A DNA stretch of 64,000 nt, taken from Pseudovibrio sp. Ad37. Its GTDB lineage: Bacteria > Pseudomonadota > Alphaproteobacteria > Rhizobiales > Stappiaceae. The DNA is taken from positions 1 to 64,000 of the forward strand of contig NZ_LMCF01000004.1 in NCBI RefSeq assembly GCF_001623075.1, in the 5' to 3' direction. Below the pieces are notes generated by a model. The model saw only the letters and a program-made list of their open reading frames with translations, did no database searches and was not told the DNA's origin. The translations under genes were made by a program, and so were the position numbers. Positions 53,192 to 61,986 of this stretch are shown here, piece by piece (position 1 is the first letter of the stretch; each line of letters begins with the position of its first letter).

Positions 53192-54061
53192 TCACCCTGT
53201 TATCTTGCGATGCGCCTGCATCCGTTGTCCGGCTGATTGTGTGATACGGTCAAACACAACGGCAAGAACAACAATCGCTAAGCCGCCGAGCAAACCTTGT
53301 CCTGCATCATTACGTTGCAACCCAAGCAGAACGGTTTCGCCCACGCCGCGTGCGCCAATCATGGACGCAATCACCACCATAGCCAACGCCATCATCATAG
53401 TCTGGTTAATACCCTGCATGATGGAAGGCAGCGCAAGTGGGATTTGAACGCCCTTAAGGATCTGCCAGCGCGTCGCACCAAAGGCCCGGCTCGCCTCAAC
53501 AACCTCTTCATCCACATAACGGATGCCAAGATCCGTCAGTCGAATAAGCGGAGGAGCAGCATAAATCACAGTCGCCAGAATAGCTGGCACCTTACCCAGA
53601 CCAAACAGCATGGCCGCAGGAATAAGATAAACAAAGCTTGGAATAGTCTGCATCAAATCCAATACCGGATTGAGCAAAGCTCTGAAACGGTTTGAACGAG
53701 CAGAAATAACGCCAAGCGGCACGCCGATCACCACGGAGATCAGCACGGCAACGAGCAAGATCGCCACTGTTTGCATAGACTTTTCCCAAAGCCCCAATGT
53801 GCCGATGAACCACATGGCCCCCATCATAACCAGGCTAAGCCCCCACCGGCGGCTCGCAGCAAAGGTAATCAGGCCGATGCAGATCAAAATAACGATAGGG
53901 TCGGCACCTCGGAGAAGTCGCTCTAACCGCACCAGCAAAAATAGGATGGAGTTGGAAAAGGCCTCAAATCCATCGCCGTAATTCACGACGAGAAAATCAA
54001 CCAGATGGTTTGTGGAAGTCCGGATAGGTTTCCCAAAGTTGGGAAACACGTCGAAAGCCAT
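53192..54061 (-). CDS. Quaternary-amine ABC transporter, permease subunit (ProW-like)
   Basis: A 289-residue inner-membrane permease with about seven hydrophobic segments. The ATPase-contacting EAA loop is EVVEASRAFGATRWQILKGVQIPLALPSIMQGI. The LDLMQTIPSFVYLIPAAMLFGLGKVPAI block is typical of ProW/OpuAB. Partner genes flank it: the binding protein upstream and the ATPase downstream. Confidence 0.93.
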   Translation of the reverse strand: MAFDVFPNFGKPIRTSTNHLVDFLVVNYGDGFEAFSNSILFLLVRLERLLRGADPIVILICIGLITFAASRRWGLSLVMMGAMWFIGTLGLWEKSMQTVAILLVAVLISVVIGVPLGVISARSNRFRALLNPVLDLMQTIPSFVYLIPAAMLFGLGKVPAILATVIYAAPPLIRLTDLGIRYVDEEVVEASRAFGATRWQILKGVQIPLALPSIMQGINQTMMMALAMVVIASMIGARGVGETVLLGLQRNDAGQGLLGGLAIVVLAVVFDRITQSAGQRMQAHRKITG

Positions 54062-54086
54062 GTGATCCTCTTATTCTTCATAGCAA

Positions 54087-54112
54087 GGATCACGGAAACA
54101 AGTTCCGTGATC
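54087..54112 (-). promoter_or_regulatory. Intercistronic hairpin between binding-protein and permease genes
   Basis: A perfect 10-base stem GATCACGGAA / TTCCGTGATC with a 5-base loop and no T-run. It lies in the 96-base gap after the binding-protein gene and probably stabilises that mRNA segment, letting the binding protein be made in excess of the membrane parts. Confidence 0.55.
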
Positions 54113-54157
54113 ACTTTTCATTCGCTAATTTTCAAAAACAGTCAGCTGTCTTTGATA

Positions 54158-55183
54158 TTACAGAGCAGATTTCACACGCTCAGCGACATCAGCTGGAACC
54201 CAACCGGTCCAGAGTTCTTCGTTGTTTTTCAGGAACTCAGCAGCAGCATCATCTGTGGTTCCGCCAGTGTCCTGCATGTAAGCAAGAGCTTTGGAAACGT
54301 CATTACTGGTGGTTTCATAAGCAGTCAGGAACTCAACCAGTTTAGGCGCAGAAGTATGGAACTCTGTGTTGACGAAGACGTGCGTCGCAGACAGAGGATA
54401 CGCAACCGCCTCGGTCACTTTGGATGGATCTGTCTCTGCAGACAGCTTATCCCAAGCTTCTTTGCTGTAGGTAGGCTCTTCCAGCTGAATCAGATCATCA
54501 GCAACCTTACCCATGACCCAGGTTGGACCCCAGTAATAAAACACGATTGGCTTCTTACGACGAACGTTTGATTCAATCGCAGCTGCAAGCGCTGCACCTG
54601 TACCAGGACGGAAGTTCACAAAGCTATCAAGCAAGCCATAAGCGTTGAGCTTTTTGGAGTTGATGACCTCACAGCCCCAACCAGCGATACAGTTGTAGAA
54701 GCGACCTTTTTCTGGCTCTTCTGGGTCAGAAAACACGTCTTTGTACTTTGGCAGGTCAGATACAGACTTCAGACCTTTTGCGGGCGCGTCATCGCCTTCA
54801 ACCAGATATTTTGGAATAAACCAAGCCTGTGTCGCATCAGGGAAGTTCACGCCAAGATCAACAAACTGGTTCTTCGCTTTGCCTTCAGCAAGAGCTTCAG
54901 TCACGTTGTCTGGCCAGATTTCCATGGTCACATCGATATCGCCACGCGCCATACCGTTCAGAAGCGGAATAGTGGAGCCTGGGATGACATCCGTTTCACA
55001 GCCGTACCCTTTTTCAGCAATGAACTGAGCTACAGAGTTGTGAAAAGCATTGGAGTCCCAATCCAAACCAGCAAACACGATAGGACGGTCAACTTCACAA
55101 ACAGGATCTGCAGCTTCTGCTGTAGACACAGCAAAAGGGAATGCAACTACGCATGCAGCGAGAGCAGATTTAAAATTCAACAC
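54158..55183 (-). CDS. Quaternary-amine ABC transporter, substrate-binding protein (ProX/ChoX-like)
   Basis: A 341-residue periplasmic protein with a signal peptide (cleavage near TAEA-AD) and an OpuAC-type domain: PIVFAGLDWDSNAFHNSVAQFIAEKGYG, then GDIDVTMEIWPDN and PIVFYYWGPTWVMGK, whose tryptophan/tyrosine residues could form the aromatic box for glycine betaine, proline betaine or choline. The ligand is not decided by sequence. The frame reaches a TTG at 55195, but the GTG at 55183 has GGAGG at the proper spacing. Confidence 0.92.
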   Translation of the reverse strand: MLNFKSALAACVVAFPFAVSTAEAADPVCEVDRPIVFAGLDWDSNAFHNSVAQFIAEKGYGCETDVIPGSTIPLLNGMARGDIDVTMEIWPDNVTEALAEGKAKNQFVDLGVNFPDATQAWFIPKYLVEGDDAPAKGLKSVSDLPKYKDVFSDPEEPEKGRFYNCIAGWGCEVINSKKLNAYGLLDSFVNFRPGTGAALAAAIESNVRRKKPIVFYYWGPTWVMGKVADDLIQLEEPTYSKEAWDKLSAETDPSKVTEAVAYPLSATHVFVNTEFHTSAPKLVEFLTAYETTSNDVSKALAYMQDTGGTTDDAAAEFLKNNEELWTGWVPADVAERVKSAL

Positions 55184-55329
55184 GGATGCCTCCAAACAAC
55201 CAAAACATACTTTTTGTTCGGTCAGAGAGAAAAGCCGCCAAGGACAGCTTGTCGTTCTGGCCGTAATGCTAAGTCAAAAACTCAGCAATTGCAGGACACA
55301 CTAGGTTGAGCACATCAACTGCACCGTTA

Positions 55330-55357
55330 AAAATAGATAAATTCAATTTTCTGTCAA
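55330..55357 (-). promoter_or_regulatory. Promoter of the quaternary-amine ABC operon
   Basis: On the minus strand TTGACA (55357-55352) and TATTTT (55335-55330) with a 16-base spacer, giving a leader of about 145 bases. Confidence 0.5.
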
Positions 55358-55621
55358 CTTAGACATCTGCTCAAGATATTTTCCGAAAATAAATATAAAA
55401 AGATATACTATGTGAATACACTGAATATGAAGTTATAAAGCTTTCACAACTCCCTAGTACCACCATTTAAAACGCAAAATAAGAGAAAAAAAATTTACTG
55501 AAGCAAAACTACTATTTTAAACTTTCTTTTACAGGTAATCCCCACGGAAAATTCAGGTAATTTCACAGTAAATTGAAATAAAAAAATAACGTCAAATGAT
55601 GTCGAATAATCACGTAGATTA
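55358..55621. other. AT-rich gene-free stretch
   Basis: About 260 bases between the ABC promoter and the ccr terminator with no supported gene. The minus-strand frame at 55495-55740 crosses the ccr terminator and has no family resemblance, so I do not call it. Confidence 0.5.
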
Positions 55622-55652
55622 CAAAAAGAAAAGCGCAGAGAAAATCTGCGCT
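55622..55652 (-). terminator. Terminator of ccrA
   Basis: An 8-base stem AGCGCAGA / TCTGCGCT with a 5-base loop; on the minus strand it is followed by TTTCTTTTTG. It lies 108 bases after the ccrA stop. Confidence 0.82.
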
Positions 55653-55759
55653 CATTTAATAATATTGAATCATCGTTCAATAAAAAAATATAAGTGAGAA
55701 ACTTAAGGAAACCGGGAAGTTGACAGCATAAAAGCGCCAACTTCCTTTCGTGATCCTAC

Positions 55760-57055
55760 TTAGCTTTCAGTGGCTTCAATAACATCCTCAAGTGAGCGTA
55801 AACCAGTCTTTGGTGCACATACCAAAACCGCCATGTTTCCTGGGGCATGCTGGTTCTTCCACATCTTCATATGAGCCTGCGGAATCTGGTCCCATGAGAA
55901 CACTTCACTCATACAAGGGTCGATACGGCGATCAATCACGAACTTGTTCGCCTCACTCGCCTGCTTCAAATGCGCGAAATGCGAACCCTGAATACGCTTC
56001 TGGCGCATCCATACGTAGCGAGCATCCATGGTCAGATTGAAGCCGGAGGTACCCGCACAAAACACAACCATACCACCACGTTTGGCAACCAGTGTTGATA
56101 CCGGAAACGTTGCTTCACCTGGATGCTCGAACACCATATCAACGTCATTACCCTTACCGGTAATGTTCCAGATCGCCTTACCAAACTTACGCGCTTCCTT
56201 GGTCCACGTATCATACTCAGGCGAGTTCACCTTCGGCAGCTGACCCCAACAATCAAAGTCTTTTCGATTGATAACGGCCTTTGCTCCAAGCGACATCACG
56301 TATTCGCGTTTGCTCTCATCTGAAATAACGCCAATCGCATTCGCTCCGGCAGCAGCAATCAGCTGAACCCCAAACACACCGAGACCGCCAGAAGCCCCCC
56401 AAACCAGAACATTCTGACCTGGCTTCAAATCATGCGGTGCATGACCAAACAGCATACGGAATGCAGTCGCCAGAGTAAGCGTGTAGCAAGCGCTCTCTTC
56501 CCAAGTCAGATGCTTGGGACGCGCCATCAACTGCTGAGATTGAACACGAGCGAACTGCGCAAATGACCCATCAGGTGTCTCATAACCCCAAATCCGTTGG
56601 GAGTTAGAGAACATCGGATCACCGCCGTTACACTCCTCATCATCCCCGTCATCCTGGTTACAGTGAACGACAACTTCGTCGCCTACCTTCCAGCGAGTAA
56701 CTTTGGAACCAACCGCCCAAACGATACCGGAGGCATCAGAACCAGCGATATGATAGGGCTGCTTATGAACCTTAAAAACGGAAATCGGCTCGCCAAGGGC
56801 AGCCCAAACGCCGTTGTAGTTCACGCCTGCTGCCATAACCAGAATGAGCACTTCATGGCTGTCCAACTCCCACGTTGGCACCACTTCCTTGACCATCGCT
56901 GTATCAGGGGAACCATGGCGATCTTGGCGAATGGTCCACGCCCACATGTTCTTTGGAACATGTCCCAGCGGTGGAATTTCACCAATCTCATAGAGGTCCT
57001 TGAACTCAGAGCCTCCCTCTGACCCAGCTTCGACAACCCGTGCAACGGAACTCAT
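55760..57055 (-). CDS. ccrA: Crotonyl-CoA carboxylase/reductase
   Basis: A 431-residue MDR-superfamily enzyme that reductively carboxylates crotonyl-CoA to ethylmalonyl-CoA with NADPH and CO2, the committed step of the ethylmalonyl-CoA pathway. Distinctive parts are AAGVNYNGVWAALG, HIAGSDASGIVWAVG, CNQDDGDDEECNGGDPMFS, the cofactor motif VWGASGGLGVFGVQL and the C-terminal FSWDQIPQAHMKMWKNQHAPGNM. The frame extends to 57094, but the ATG at 57055 has a GGAGGAG site. It is divergent from ecm, and both serve the same pathway. Confidence 0.95.
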   Translation of the reverse strand: MSSVARVVEAGSEGGSEFKDLYEIGEIPPLGHVPKNMWAWTIRQDRHGSPDTAMVKEVVPTWELDSHEVLILVMAAGVNYNGVWAALGEPISVFKVHKQPYHIAGSDASGIVWAVGSKVTRWKVGDEVVVHCNQDDGDDEECNGGDPMFSNSQRIWGYETPDGSFAQFARVQSQQLMARPKHLTWEESACYTLTLATAFRMLFGHAPHDLKPGQNVLVWGASGGLGVFGVQLIAAAGANAIGVISDESKREYVMSLGAKAVINRKDFDCWGQLPKVNSPEYDTWTKEARKFGKAIWNITGKGNDVDMVFEHPGEATFPVSTLVAKRGGMVVFCAGTSGFNLTMDARYVWMRQKRIQGSHFAHLKQASEANKFVIDRRIDPCMSEVFSWDQIPQAHMKMWKNQHAPGNMAVLVCAPKTGLRSLEDVIEATES

Positions 57056-57136
57056 GATATTCTCCTCCAAGTTTGCGTTGCGCCCTTCCCTCATGAGAGT
57101 GAAAGCAAGTTCTCTGCTAACGCTTCCAATCCACTA

Positions 57137-57266
57137 TTTGCTGCAACGCAAAACAATACAACCTGTCAATATCGGCTATCTGAGAATTATCATTACAAAT
57201 AACTCATGAAATATATACAACTATTGCTTAACTTGCGAAGAATACTTCTTATAATGTTGCATTGCA
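57137..57266. promoter_or_regulatory. Two TGC-N3-GCA elements in the ccrA-ecm divergent region
   Basis: TGCAACGCA at 57142-57150 (inside a TTTGC-N6-GCAAA repeat at 57137-57152), 87 bases from the ccrA start, and TGCATTGCA at 57258-57266, 89 bases from the ecm start. The near-mirror placement suggests that each serves one of the two promoters. They match the element class seen upstream of bdhA. Confidence 0.4.
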
Positions 57267-57354
57267 CCAACCATTAAAACCTATGCAAAGGTGTAGGCAG
57301 AATTGAGATCTTGTCCCTTATAAAATGCTGGGAGGATCAGGGAGGCAATAGACT

Positions 57355-59352
57355 ATGAGTACCGGTTCACCTAAAGGCGCAACTAAAGACCGTCCGTGGA
57401 TGTTCCGCACATATGCAGGACACTCCAACGCTGCAGACAGCAACCGGCTCTACCGCACGAACCTCGCAAAGGGTCAGACGGGCCTTTCTGTTGCGTTCGA
57501 TCTCCCAACTCAGACAGGATACGACCCGGACCATCCGCTCTCGCGCGGTGAGGTTGGCAAGGTTGGAGTACCCATCTCTCATCTGGGAGACATGCGCACC
57601 CTCTTCAACGAGATCCCACTGGAGCGCATGAACACCTCCATGACGATCAACGCAACAGCCCCATGGCTGCTCGCGCTCTATGCGGCGGCGGCTGATGAGC
57701 AAGGCGCGGACCGCTCTCTGTTGGCTGGCACCACCCAGAATGATCTGATCAAGGAATACCTATCCCGCGGCACCTATGTCTTCCCGCCCGCCCCGTCCAT
57801 GCGTCTCACAACCGATGTGATTTCATGGACTTACACGAACATGCCCAAATGGAACCCGATGAACGTGTGTTCCTACCATCTGCAAGAAGCAGGAGCGACA
57901 CCAGTACAGGAACTCTCCTTCGCGCTCGCCACTGCTATCACAATTCTGGACAATGTTCGCGCTTCTGGTGTCATCTCTGAAAGCGATTTCCCTAAACTCG
58001 TGGGCCGGATTTCCTTCTTCGTAAATGCAGGCATGCGCTTCATCACCGAGATGTGTAAAATGCGAGCATTTACAGAGCTTTGGGATGAGATTTGCCGCGA
58101 TCGTTATGGCGTTGAAGAAGAGCGTTACCGTCGCTTCCGGTACGGCGTTCAGGTCAACTCACTCGGCTTGACAGAACCGCAACCAGAAAACAACGTGTAC
58201 CGGATTCTCGTTGAGATGCTGGCTGTTGTCCTCTCTAAAAACGCGCGCGCTCGTGCCGTTCAGCTACCAGCATGGAACGAAGCTCTTGGCCTCCCGCGAC
58301 CATTCGACCAACAGTGGTCCCTGCGCATGCAGCAAATCATGGCCTATGAGACGGACCTGTTGGAATATGCAGATATCTTCGATGGCTCCAAAGAGATTGA
58401 AACCAAGGTCGAAGCGCTCAAAGAACAAGCAAGAGAAGAACTTGCCCGCATCGCAGAAATGGGCGGTGCGGTTGCAGCCGTTGAGTCCAGCTATATGAAG
58501 CAGAAGCTCGTGGAGTCCAACTCCAAGCGTCTGGCAGGCATTGAATCTGGCGATCAGATCGTCGTCGGCGTCAACAAATGGACTGAGACTGAACCATCTC
58601 CATTGGCATCAGATGAAGACGGCGGCATCCTCACGGTTCCAGAGCATGTTGAAGAAGAAGCCATCCAGCGCATTCAGACCTGGCGAGCTGAACGTGACGA
58701 GAACGCTGTTAAATCCGCTCTACTGGAGCTCCGCGCAGCAGCTTCTTCTGACAACAACATTATGGAAGCATCTATCAAAGCAGCTCAGGCAGGTGCGACG
58801 ACTGGAGAATGGGGCGCTACCCTGCGTGAAGTCTTCGGCGAATATCGTGCCCCAACTGGCGTCGGCAAAGCGGCGCCGGATGACAACAAGAGCCTTGCAG
58901 AGGTGCAGAAAAAAGTCTCCGAGCTTTCAGAGAAGCTGGGCCGACGGCTTAAATTCCTCGTTGGCAAACCGGGGCTGGATGGCCACTCCAATGGCGCAGA
59001 GCAGATCGCAGTACGTGCCCGTGATTGCGGCATGGAAGTTGTTTACGAGGGCATTCGCCTAACGCCTGCCCAAATCGTCAACGCCGCTCTTGAAGAAGGC
59101 GTCCACGTCGTAGGCCTATCGATCCTGTCTGGCTCACATTTGGCACTGGTCCATGATGTGCTCGACAAAATGAAAGAAAACGGCTTGGAGGATATCCCGA
59201 TCATCATTGGCGGCATTATACCGTCAGAGGATGCCGAAGAACTGAAAAACGCAGGTGTTGCAGCCGTTTACACACCAAAGGACTTCCACCTGACAGAAAT
59301 CATGTCAGACATTGTCCGCATCGTAGATGAGCAGGTCAACGAGACTGTCTAA
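57355..59352 (+). CDS. ecm: Ethylmalonyl-CoA mutase
   Basis: A 665-residue B12-dependent mutase converting ethylmalonyl-CoA to methylsuccinyl-CoA. The substrate-binding TIM barrel (about 1-520) opens DRPWMFRTYAGHSNAADSN, a form typical of Ecm (MeaA), and has FDLPTQTGYDPDHPLSRGEVGKVG. The C-terminal cobalamin domain has the base-off ligand motif DGHSNGAEQIAV (D-x-H-x2-G) and VVGLSILSGSHLALV. Both domains are on one chain. The B12 it needs links it to cobS-cobT in the same window. It ends 11 bases before the convergent LysR gene. Confidence 0.95.
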   Translation: MSTGSPKGATKDRPWMFRTYAGHSNAADSNRLYRTNLAKGQTGLSVAFDLPTQTGYDPDHPLSRGEVGKVGVPISHLGDMRTLFNEIPLERMNTSMTINATAPWLLALYAAAADEQGADRSLLAGTTQNDLIKEYLSRGTYVFPPAPSMRLTTDVISWTYTNMPKWNPMNVCSYHLQEAGATPVQELSFALATAITILDNVRASGVISESDFPKLVGRISFFVNAGMRFITEMCKMRAFTELWDEICRDRYGVEEERYRRFRYGVQVNSLGLTEPQPENNVYRILVEMLAVVLSKNARARAVQLPAWNEALGLPRPFDQQWSLRMQQIMAYETDLLEYADIFDGSKEIETKVEALKEQAREELARIAEMGGAVAAVESSYMKQKLVESNSKRLAGIESGDQIVVGVNKWTETEPSPLASDEDGGILTVPEHVEEEAIQRIQTWRAERDENAVKSALLELRAAASSDNNIMEASIKAAQAGATTGEWGATLREVFGEYRAPTGVGKAAPDDNKSLAEVQKKVSELSEKLGRRLKFLVGKPGLDGHSNGAEQIAVRARDCGMEVVYEGIRLTPAQIVNAALEEGVHVVGLSILSGSHLALVHDVLDKMKENGLEDIPIIIGGIIPSEDAEELKNAGVAAVYTPKDFHLTEIMSDIVRIVDEQVNETV

Positions 59353-59363
59353 CGCCTATAAAA

Positions 59364-60302
59364 TTAGGCAGGTTGGGCAAGTTGAACAGGCTTCTGCCCA
59401 ACCAATCGTATGCCCGGAGCATCCCGGAATCGTTCAATCATCGCATCGATGAAGATCTCGGTTTTACGTGTCACCGCATCGCGCGAAGGGTAGACAAGGT
59501 AGACCGGCTTCTCTTCGCACTGATAGTCAGGAAGTAGCCGTTGTAATTGCCCGTTTGCCTCAAAATCTCGCATCATAAACAACGGCATGCGCGTAAATCC
59601 AACTGAGTTCAACAAGGCTTGCACCATCACCTGGGGGTGCCCAGCGACAAACTCAGACTTCAAAGCAACTACATGCTTTTGCCCATGTCGGAACATATCC
59701 AGCGAACTGACCAACTTCTCGTATCTGTATTGAATGTAGTTGAGGTCAGACAGCGCCTCGGGACTTTGCGGCATACCATGCTTTGCAAGATAGTCTGGGC
59801 TGGCTGCCAAACAGGTTTCAACAATCGCAATTTTTCTGGAAATCCCAGAGGTATCTCCGGTGATGCCTGTACGGATCGCTAAATCGATACCGGTTTGCAC
59901 AACATCAATCAGATCATCATCCATTTTAATTGAGACTGAAAGGTCTGGGTATTGCTTTCGAAGGTCGAAGATAAGCGGTGTGATTATATCAGCGCCCATA
60001 GCCTGAGAAACAGAAACAACCAATGAACCACTCTCTGCTGCTGCTTGGTCCTGTACTTCCTCAAACATCAGAGCGCTCTGACGCAGCATCTTTTGAGCAT
60101 GCTCATAAACGATCTTTCCGGCAACTGTCGGCTTAACGCCTTTGTTAGTTCGGAAAACAAGCTCTTGCCCGACCTGCGCTTCAAGCAGGTTCAGCTGCTG
60201 GCTCATAGCGGGCTGGCTGATATGGCGTTGACGCGCACCACCACTCAACGACCCGTTGTCAATGACACGAACAAAACTCTCCAGTAAATTCAGAAGATCC
60301 AT
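59364..60302 (-). CDS. LysR family transcriptional regulator
   Basis: A 312-residue regulator: N-terminal winged helix-turn-helix (LLESFVRVIDNGSLSGGARQRHISQPAMSQQLNLLE) and a C-terminal substrate-binding-like effector domain (about 90-290). It is divergent from the exported MBL-fold hydrolase, with 106 bases between starts, the usual arrangement for a LysR protein controlling its neighbour. The frame extends to 60332; the ATG at 60302 has a GGAG site and the family N-terminus. Confidence 0.92.
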   Translation of the reverse strand: MDLLNLLESFVRVIDNGSLSGGARQRHISQPAMSQQLNLLEAQVGQELVFRTNKGVKPTVAGKIVYEHAQKMLRQSALMFEEVQDQAAAESGSLVVSVSQAMGADIITPLIFDLRKQYPDLSVSIKMDDDLIDVVQTGIDLAIRTGITGDTSGISRKIAIVETCLAASPDYLAKHGMPQSPEALSDLNYIQYRYEKLVSSLDMFRHGQKHVVALKSEFVAGHPQVMVQALLNSVGFTRMPLFMMRDFEANGQLQRLLPDYQCEEKPVYLVYPSRDAVTRKTEIFIDAMIERFRDAPGIRLVGQKPVQLAQPA

Positions 60303-60408
60303 AACTGCTCCATAAGCACTGCTTATATCCAAGATAAGGCTTGGACCTCTGCACTTCCAGTATCAACCCCACAATATTGCTCTCATGCTTGTAAATGAGG
60401 AGCCTTTC

Positions 60409-61389
60409 ATGACACTTTCACGCCGATCTTTTATATCCGCAGCCGCGTCCATTGCGGGCGCAGGTGCAGTTGCCCCGGCAATATCATCTCTTGCGCTCGC
60501 AGCAGCGCCCAAAATCGGAACACAGGTTCCCGGCATCTATCGCTTCTCGGTAGGAGACATTGAAGTTACAGCAATTCTGGACGGACACTTGGGTTTAGAT
60601 CCGTCATTGGTCATTGGGTTTGACCAGAAGGTAGCTGAGGAAACTCTAAAGCAAAATTTCCTCAGCCCCAACACGGCGGACATGTCTATCTCTGTAAACG
60701 GATATCTCATTAATACGGGCGACAAGTTGGTAGTGGTCGATACTGGCACCGCCGATCTAATGGGCCCGACACTTGGTCGTTTCCATCAAAACCTGAAAGC
60801 AGCTGGCTATAACGCCTCTGATGTAGATGCCGTAGTGCTCACGCATCTACACATCGATCACGTAGGGGGGCTGATCTCTAAATCGGGAGAAAAGCTCTTC
60901 CCGAACGCTGAGTTCATCGTTCATGAGGTCGAATACAACTTCTGGCATGATGAAGGCACACGCTCAAAGTTCCCCAAAGACCTCCAGCATTTCATTGATC
61001 TCGCTCAGAACGTTTCAAAGCCTTATGAAAACCAAAAAACGCTCATCAGCAAAGATGGCGAGTTCATCAAGGGACTGGACGCTGTCTTCCTTCCCGGTCA
61101 CACACCCGGACATATGGGCATCCGCATTCACTCCAATAATGAAGAAGTGCTGATCTGGGGTGACACAGTCCACTCCATTGGGCTCCAGTTTGCAAACCCG
61201 GATTGGACAATCGCATTCGATACCGATCAGGAAGTAGCTCGACAAACACGGCGCAGAATACTGGATCAGGTTTCAGCAGATAGAACACCAGTCGTCGGCA
61301 TCCACCATGACTTCCCCGGCCTAGGGCATGTTCGTAAGGATGGAAGCGCCTTCGAATACCATGAAGTCAGCTGGCAGCATAAGATATAG
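60409..61389 (+). CDS. Tat-exported MBL-fold hydrolase, methyl-parathion-hydrolase-like
   Basis: A 326-residue metallo-beta-lactamase-fold enzyme with a Tat signal (SRRSFISAAASIAGAGA). The metal motif H-x-H-x-D-H is at 146-151 (THLHIDHVGGL), with further ligands in LPGHTPGH (231-235), WGDTVH (252) and GIHHDFPG (299-300). Whole blocks recall methyl parathion hydrolase: SISVNGYLINTG, the DTG...GPTLGR segment, NLKAAGY and PGLGHVRKDG. Natural substrates of that group may be lactones or esters; the role here is unknown. The start at 60409 has GAGGAG; the LysR gene is divergent. Confidence 0.88.
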   Translation: MTLSRRSFISAAASIAGAGAVAPAISSLALAAAPKIGTQVPGIYRFSVGDIEVTAILDGHLGLDPSLVIGFDQKVAEETLKQNFLSPNTADMSISVNGYLINTGDKLVVVDTGTADLMGPTLGRFHQNLKAAGYNASDVDAVVLTHLHIDHVGGLISKSGEKLFPNAEFIVHEVEYNFWHDEGTRSKFPKDLQHFIDLAQNVSKPYENQKTLISKDGEFIKGLDAVFLPGHTPGHMGIRIHSNNEEVLIWGDTVHSIGLQFANPDWTIAFDTDQEVARQTRRRILDQVSADRTPVVGIHHDFPGLGHVRKDGSAFEYHEVSWQHKI

Positions 61390-61396
61390 AGAAACA

Positions 61397-61424
61397 AGAG
61401 CTCACGAGGCACCTCGTGAGCTCT
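61397..61424. terminator. Bidirectional terminator hairpin
   Basis: A near-perfect 12-13-base palindrome AGAGCTCACGAGG / CCTCGTGAGCTCT between the convergent MBL and SH3 genes. T-richness is modest on both sides. Confidence 0.7.
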
Positions 61425-61427
61425 CTT

Positions 61428-61958
61428 CTATCGAGCAGGCGACAACGGTGTGGCTGGTATTGATGGCGGCGCTATCGGTTGAGCTGGTGTTAACGGGATA
61501 GCTGGCCGAATCGGTGGAGCAATTGGCCGTGACGGTTGCAACGGATAAGCAGGAATTTCATGCCGTGGGCGTGGATATGGACGCCAACGCGGATAACGCG
61601 GGTAAACTGGATAGCGTCGATAGACAAAGGGCAGACCCACATACGGTGCTACATAAAGAAGTGTACGAGAGTAGTGCGGCCCTGCAACTCCATATCGAAT
61701 ATATCTGGCAGAAACCCACCCCGGAGCGCCTCGGAATGTCAGGTCACACCATGAACCGTTCTTGGTGCAGTAATTGATGAAAACCACACCGCCCGCCGGT
61801 ATTGTCGTGATGACAGGATATCTGGTGCCAGGCCCTGTCCTCATGTTTACACCGTTGGTGGTGTATCCGGCATGCCTGCGCTGTGCAAAAGCAGCATTGG
61901 AATAAATAAGAACAGCCAGAAGAACGAGACCGGCAATCACCCAAGCCAAAATCTTCAT
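61428..61958 (-). CDS. Exported bacterial SH3-domain protein
   Basis: A 176-residue protein with a signal peptide (core WVIAGLVLLAVLIYSNAAFA) and a bacterial SH3 domain at about 32-95: GVNMRTGPGTRYPVITTIPAG, SWCDLTFRGAPGWVSARYIRY. The tail (about 105-176) is rich in proline, arginine and tyrosine, with repeats of the type PAQPIAPPSIPATPL. SH3 domains of this class bind peptidoglycan peptides or envelope partners. The frame extends to 62192, but the ATG at 61958 has GGGAG and the signal sequence. It lies 28 bases after the proline-rich gene. Confidence 0.88.
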   Translation of the reverse strand: MKILAWVIAGLVLLAVLIYSNAAFAQRRHAGYTTNGVNMRTGPGTRYPVITTIPAGGVVFINYCTKNGSWCDLTFRGAPGWVSARYIRYGVAGPHYSRTLLYVAPYVGLPFVYRRYPVYPRYPRWRPYPRPRHEIPAYPLQPSRPIAPPIRPAIPLTPAQPIAPPSIPATPLSPAR

Positions 61959-61986
61959 AACGCTCCCTTCCAGCCTCTTTAAGGTA

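Noticed and set aside
55495-55740. 81-codon minus-strand frame after ccrA
   Set aside because: It overlaps the ccrA terminator and consists of AT-rich, phenylalanine/leucine-heavy translation typical of non-coding DNA.
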